Notes under the pieces: model-generated
The model's database searches: none
Told to the model about the DNA's origin: nothing
What the model saw: the letters and a program-made list of their open reading frames with translations, nothing else
Source of the DNA: Leptospira adleri
GTDB lineage: Bacteria > Spirochaetota > Leptospiria > Leptospirales > Leptospiraceae
Length of the DNA stretch: 6,303 nucleotides
Direction: 5' to 3'
Assembly: GCF_002811985.1 (NCBI RefSeq)
Contig: NZ_NPDU01000120.1
Coordinates: 1 to 6,303, forward strand
Translations under genes and position numbers: made by a program
Shown: positions 6,093 to 6,303 of the stretch, in pieces
Layout of the letters: each line of letters opens with the position of its first letter
Position numbering within the stretch: position 1 is the first letter of the stretch

Positions 6093-6303
6093 TTGCAAAC
6101 CGCCCTTTATATTTCCGTTCTCATCATTTCTTCCTGCGGCCTCGTCTACGAACTCTTAGCCGGAACCATCGCATCCTATCTTCTCGGAGAGACCGTTACA
6201 CAGTTTTCATTGATCATCGGGACTTATCTCTTTTCGATGGGAGTGGGTTCTTGGCTTTCCAAATACGTGGAAAAGGATTTGATTCCTAAGTTTTTGGAGA
6301 TAG
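6093..6303 (+). CDS. Membrane-embedded polyamine aminopropyltransferase (spermidine synthase-like), N-terminal part
   Basis: Only the first 70 codons are in the window; the gene runs off the right edge. The visible part has two hydrophobic helices (about 4-25 and 37-55) with the conserved-looking motifs [10 protein letters not shown] (15-24), [12 protein letters not shown] (28-39) and [14 protein letters not shown] (43-56). These are characteristic of the multi-helix N-terminal membrane domain that precedes a spermidine-synthase fold in one group of bacterial aminopropyltransferases. Full proteins of this type move an aminopropyl group from decarboxylated SAM to an amine acceptor, but the catalytic domain is beyond the edge, so activity and acceptor cannot be judged here. 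Start TTG 6093 is 6 nt after the stop of the 64-aa gene, with GGAGGA 12 nt upstream. Neighbouring DUF4178 and small membrane genes support the assignment. Confidence 0.85.
   Translation, partial: MQTALYISVLIISSCGLVYELLAGTIASYLLGETVTQFSLIIGTYLFSMGVGSWLSKYVEKDLIPKFLEI

Overview
The window looks like a stretch of Leptospira chromosome. The signs are short spirochaete-type lipoproteins, a base composition in the low-to-mid 40s % G+C by eye, heavy use of TTC/TCG/GAA/AAA codons, frequent TTG/GTG starts with weak Shine-Dalgarno sites, and several ORFs with no recognisable family. The genus assignment rests on style rather than on a marker gene. I see no rRNA, tRNA, CRISPR array or insertion sequence.

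Left part (1-878, + strand): a possible tail of an upstream ORF, then a class I SAM-dependent methyltransferase resembling the UbiE/METTL7-like group. It ends 11 bp from a convergent gene.

Middle part (890-2461, - strand): read right to left, two short lipoprotein genes overlap by 4 bp (ATGA) behind a promoter-like sequence with a 17-bp spacer. They look like diverged tandem paralogues, at least one of them reminiscent of TRL-like proteins. An 82-nt gap follows, then an unrecognised three-helix membrane protein with a basic tail.

Centre right (2561-3538, + strand): a 35-codon ORF that looks like the front of a PilZ domain (RxxxR, then DxS) stopped just before the conserved glycine. In the same frame beyond that stop lies an exported, mostly helical protein of unknown function. 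The 231-bp gap after it holds a perfect 13-bp inverted repeat with a 34-nt loop and some GC-rich patches.

Right part (3770-6303, + strand): the most coherent unit, a membrane polyamine-related operon. It encodes (i) a 682-aa protein with two zinc-ribbon + DUF4178 modules, two membrane helices flanking an exported domain, and an Asp/Ser tail; (ii) a possible 26-aa micro-ORF joined to both neighbours by 4-bp stop/start overlaps (TTGA and ATGA); (iii) a 64-aa single-helix protein with a conserved-looking C-terminal motif; and (iv) the first 70 codons of a membrane-embedded spermidine-synthase-like protein, cut by the window edge. DUF4178 proteins are known neighbours of membrane-anchored aminopropyltransferases, often with an AdoMet decarboxylase and DUF350 proteins, and those may lie further downstream. 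The biochemical job of this cluster is not settled, so it is the best candidate here for an under-described system.
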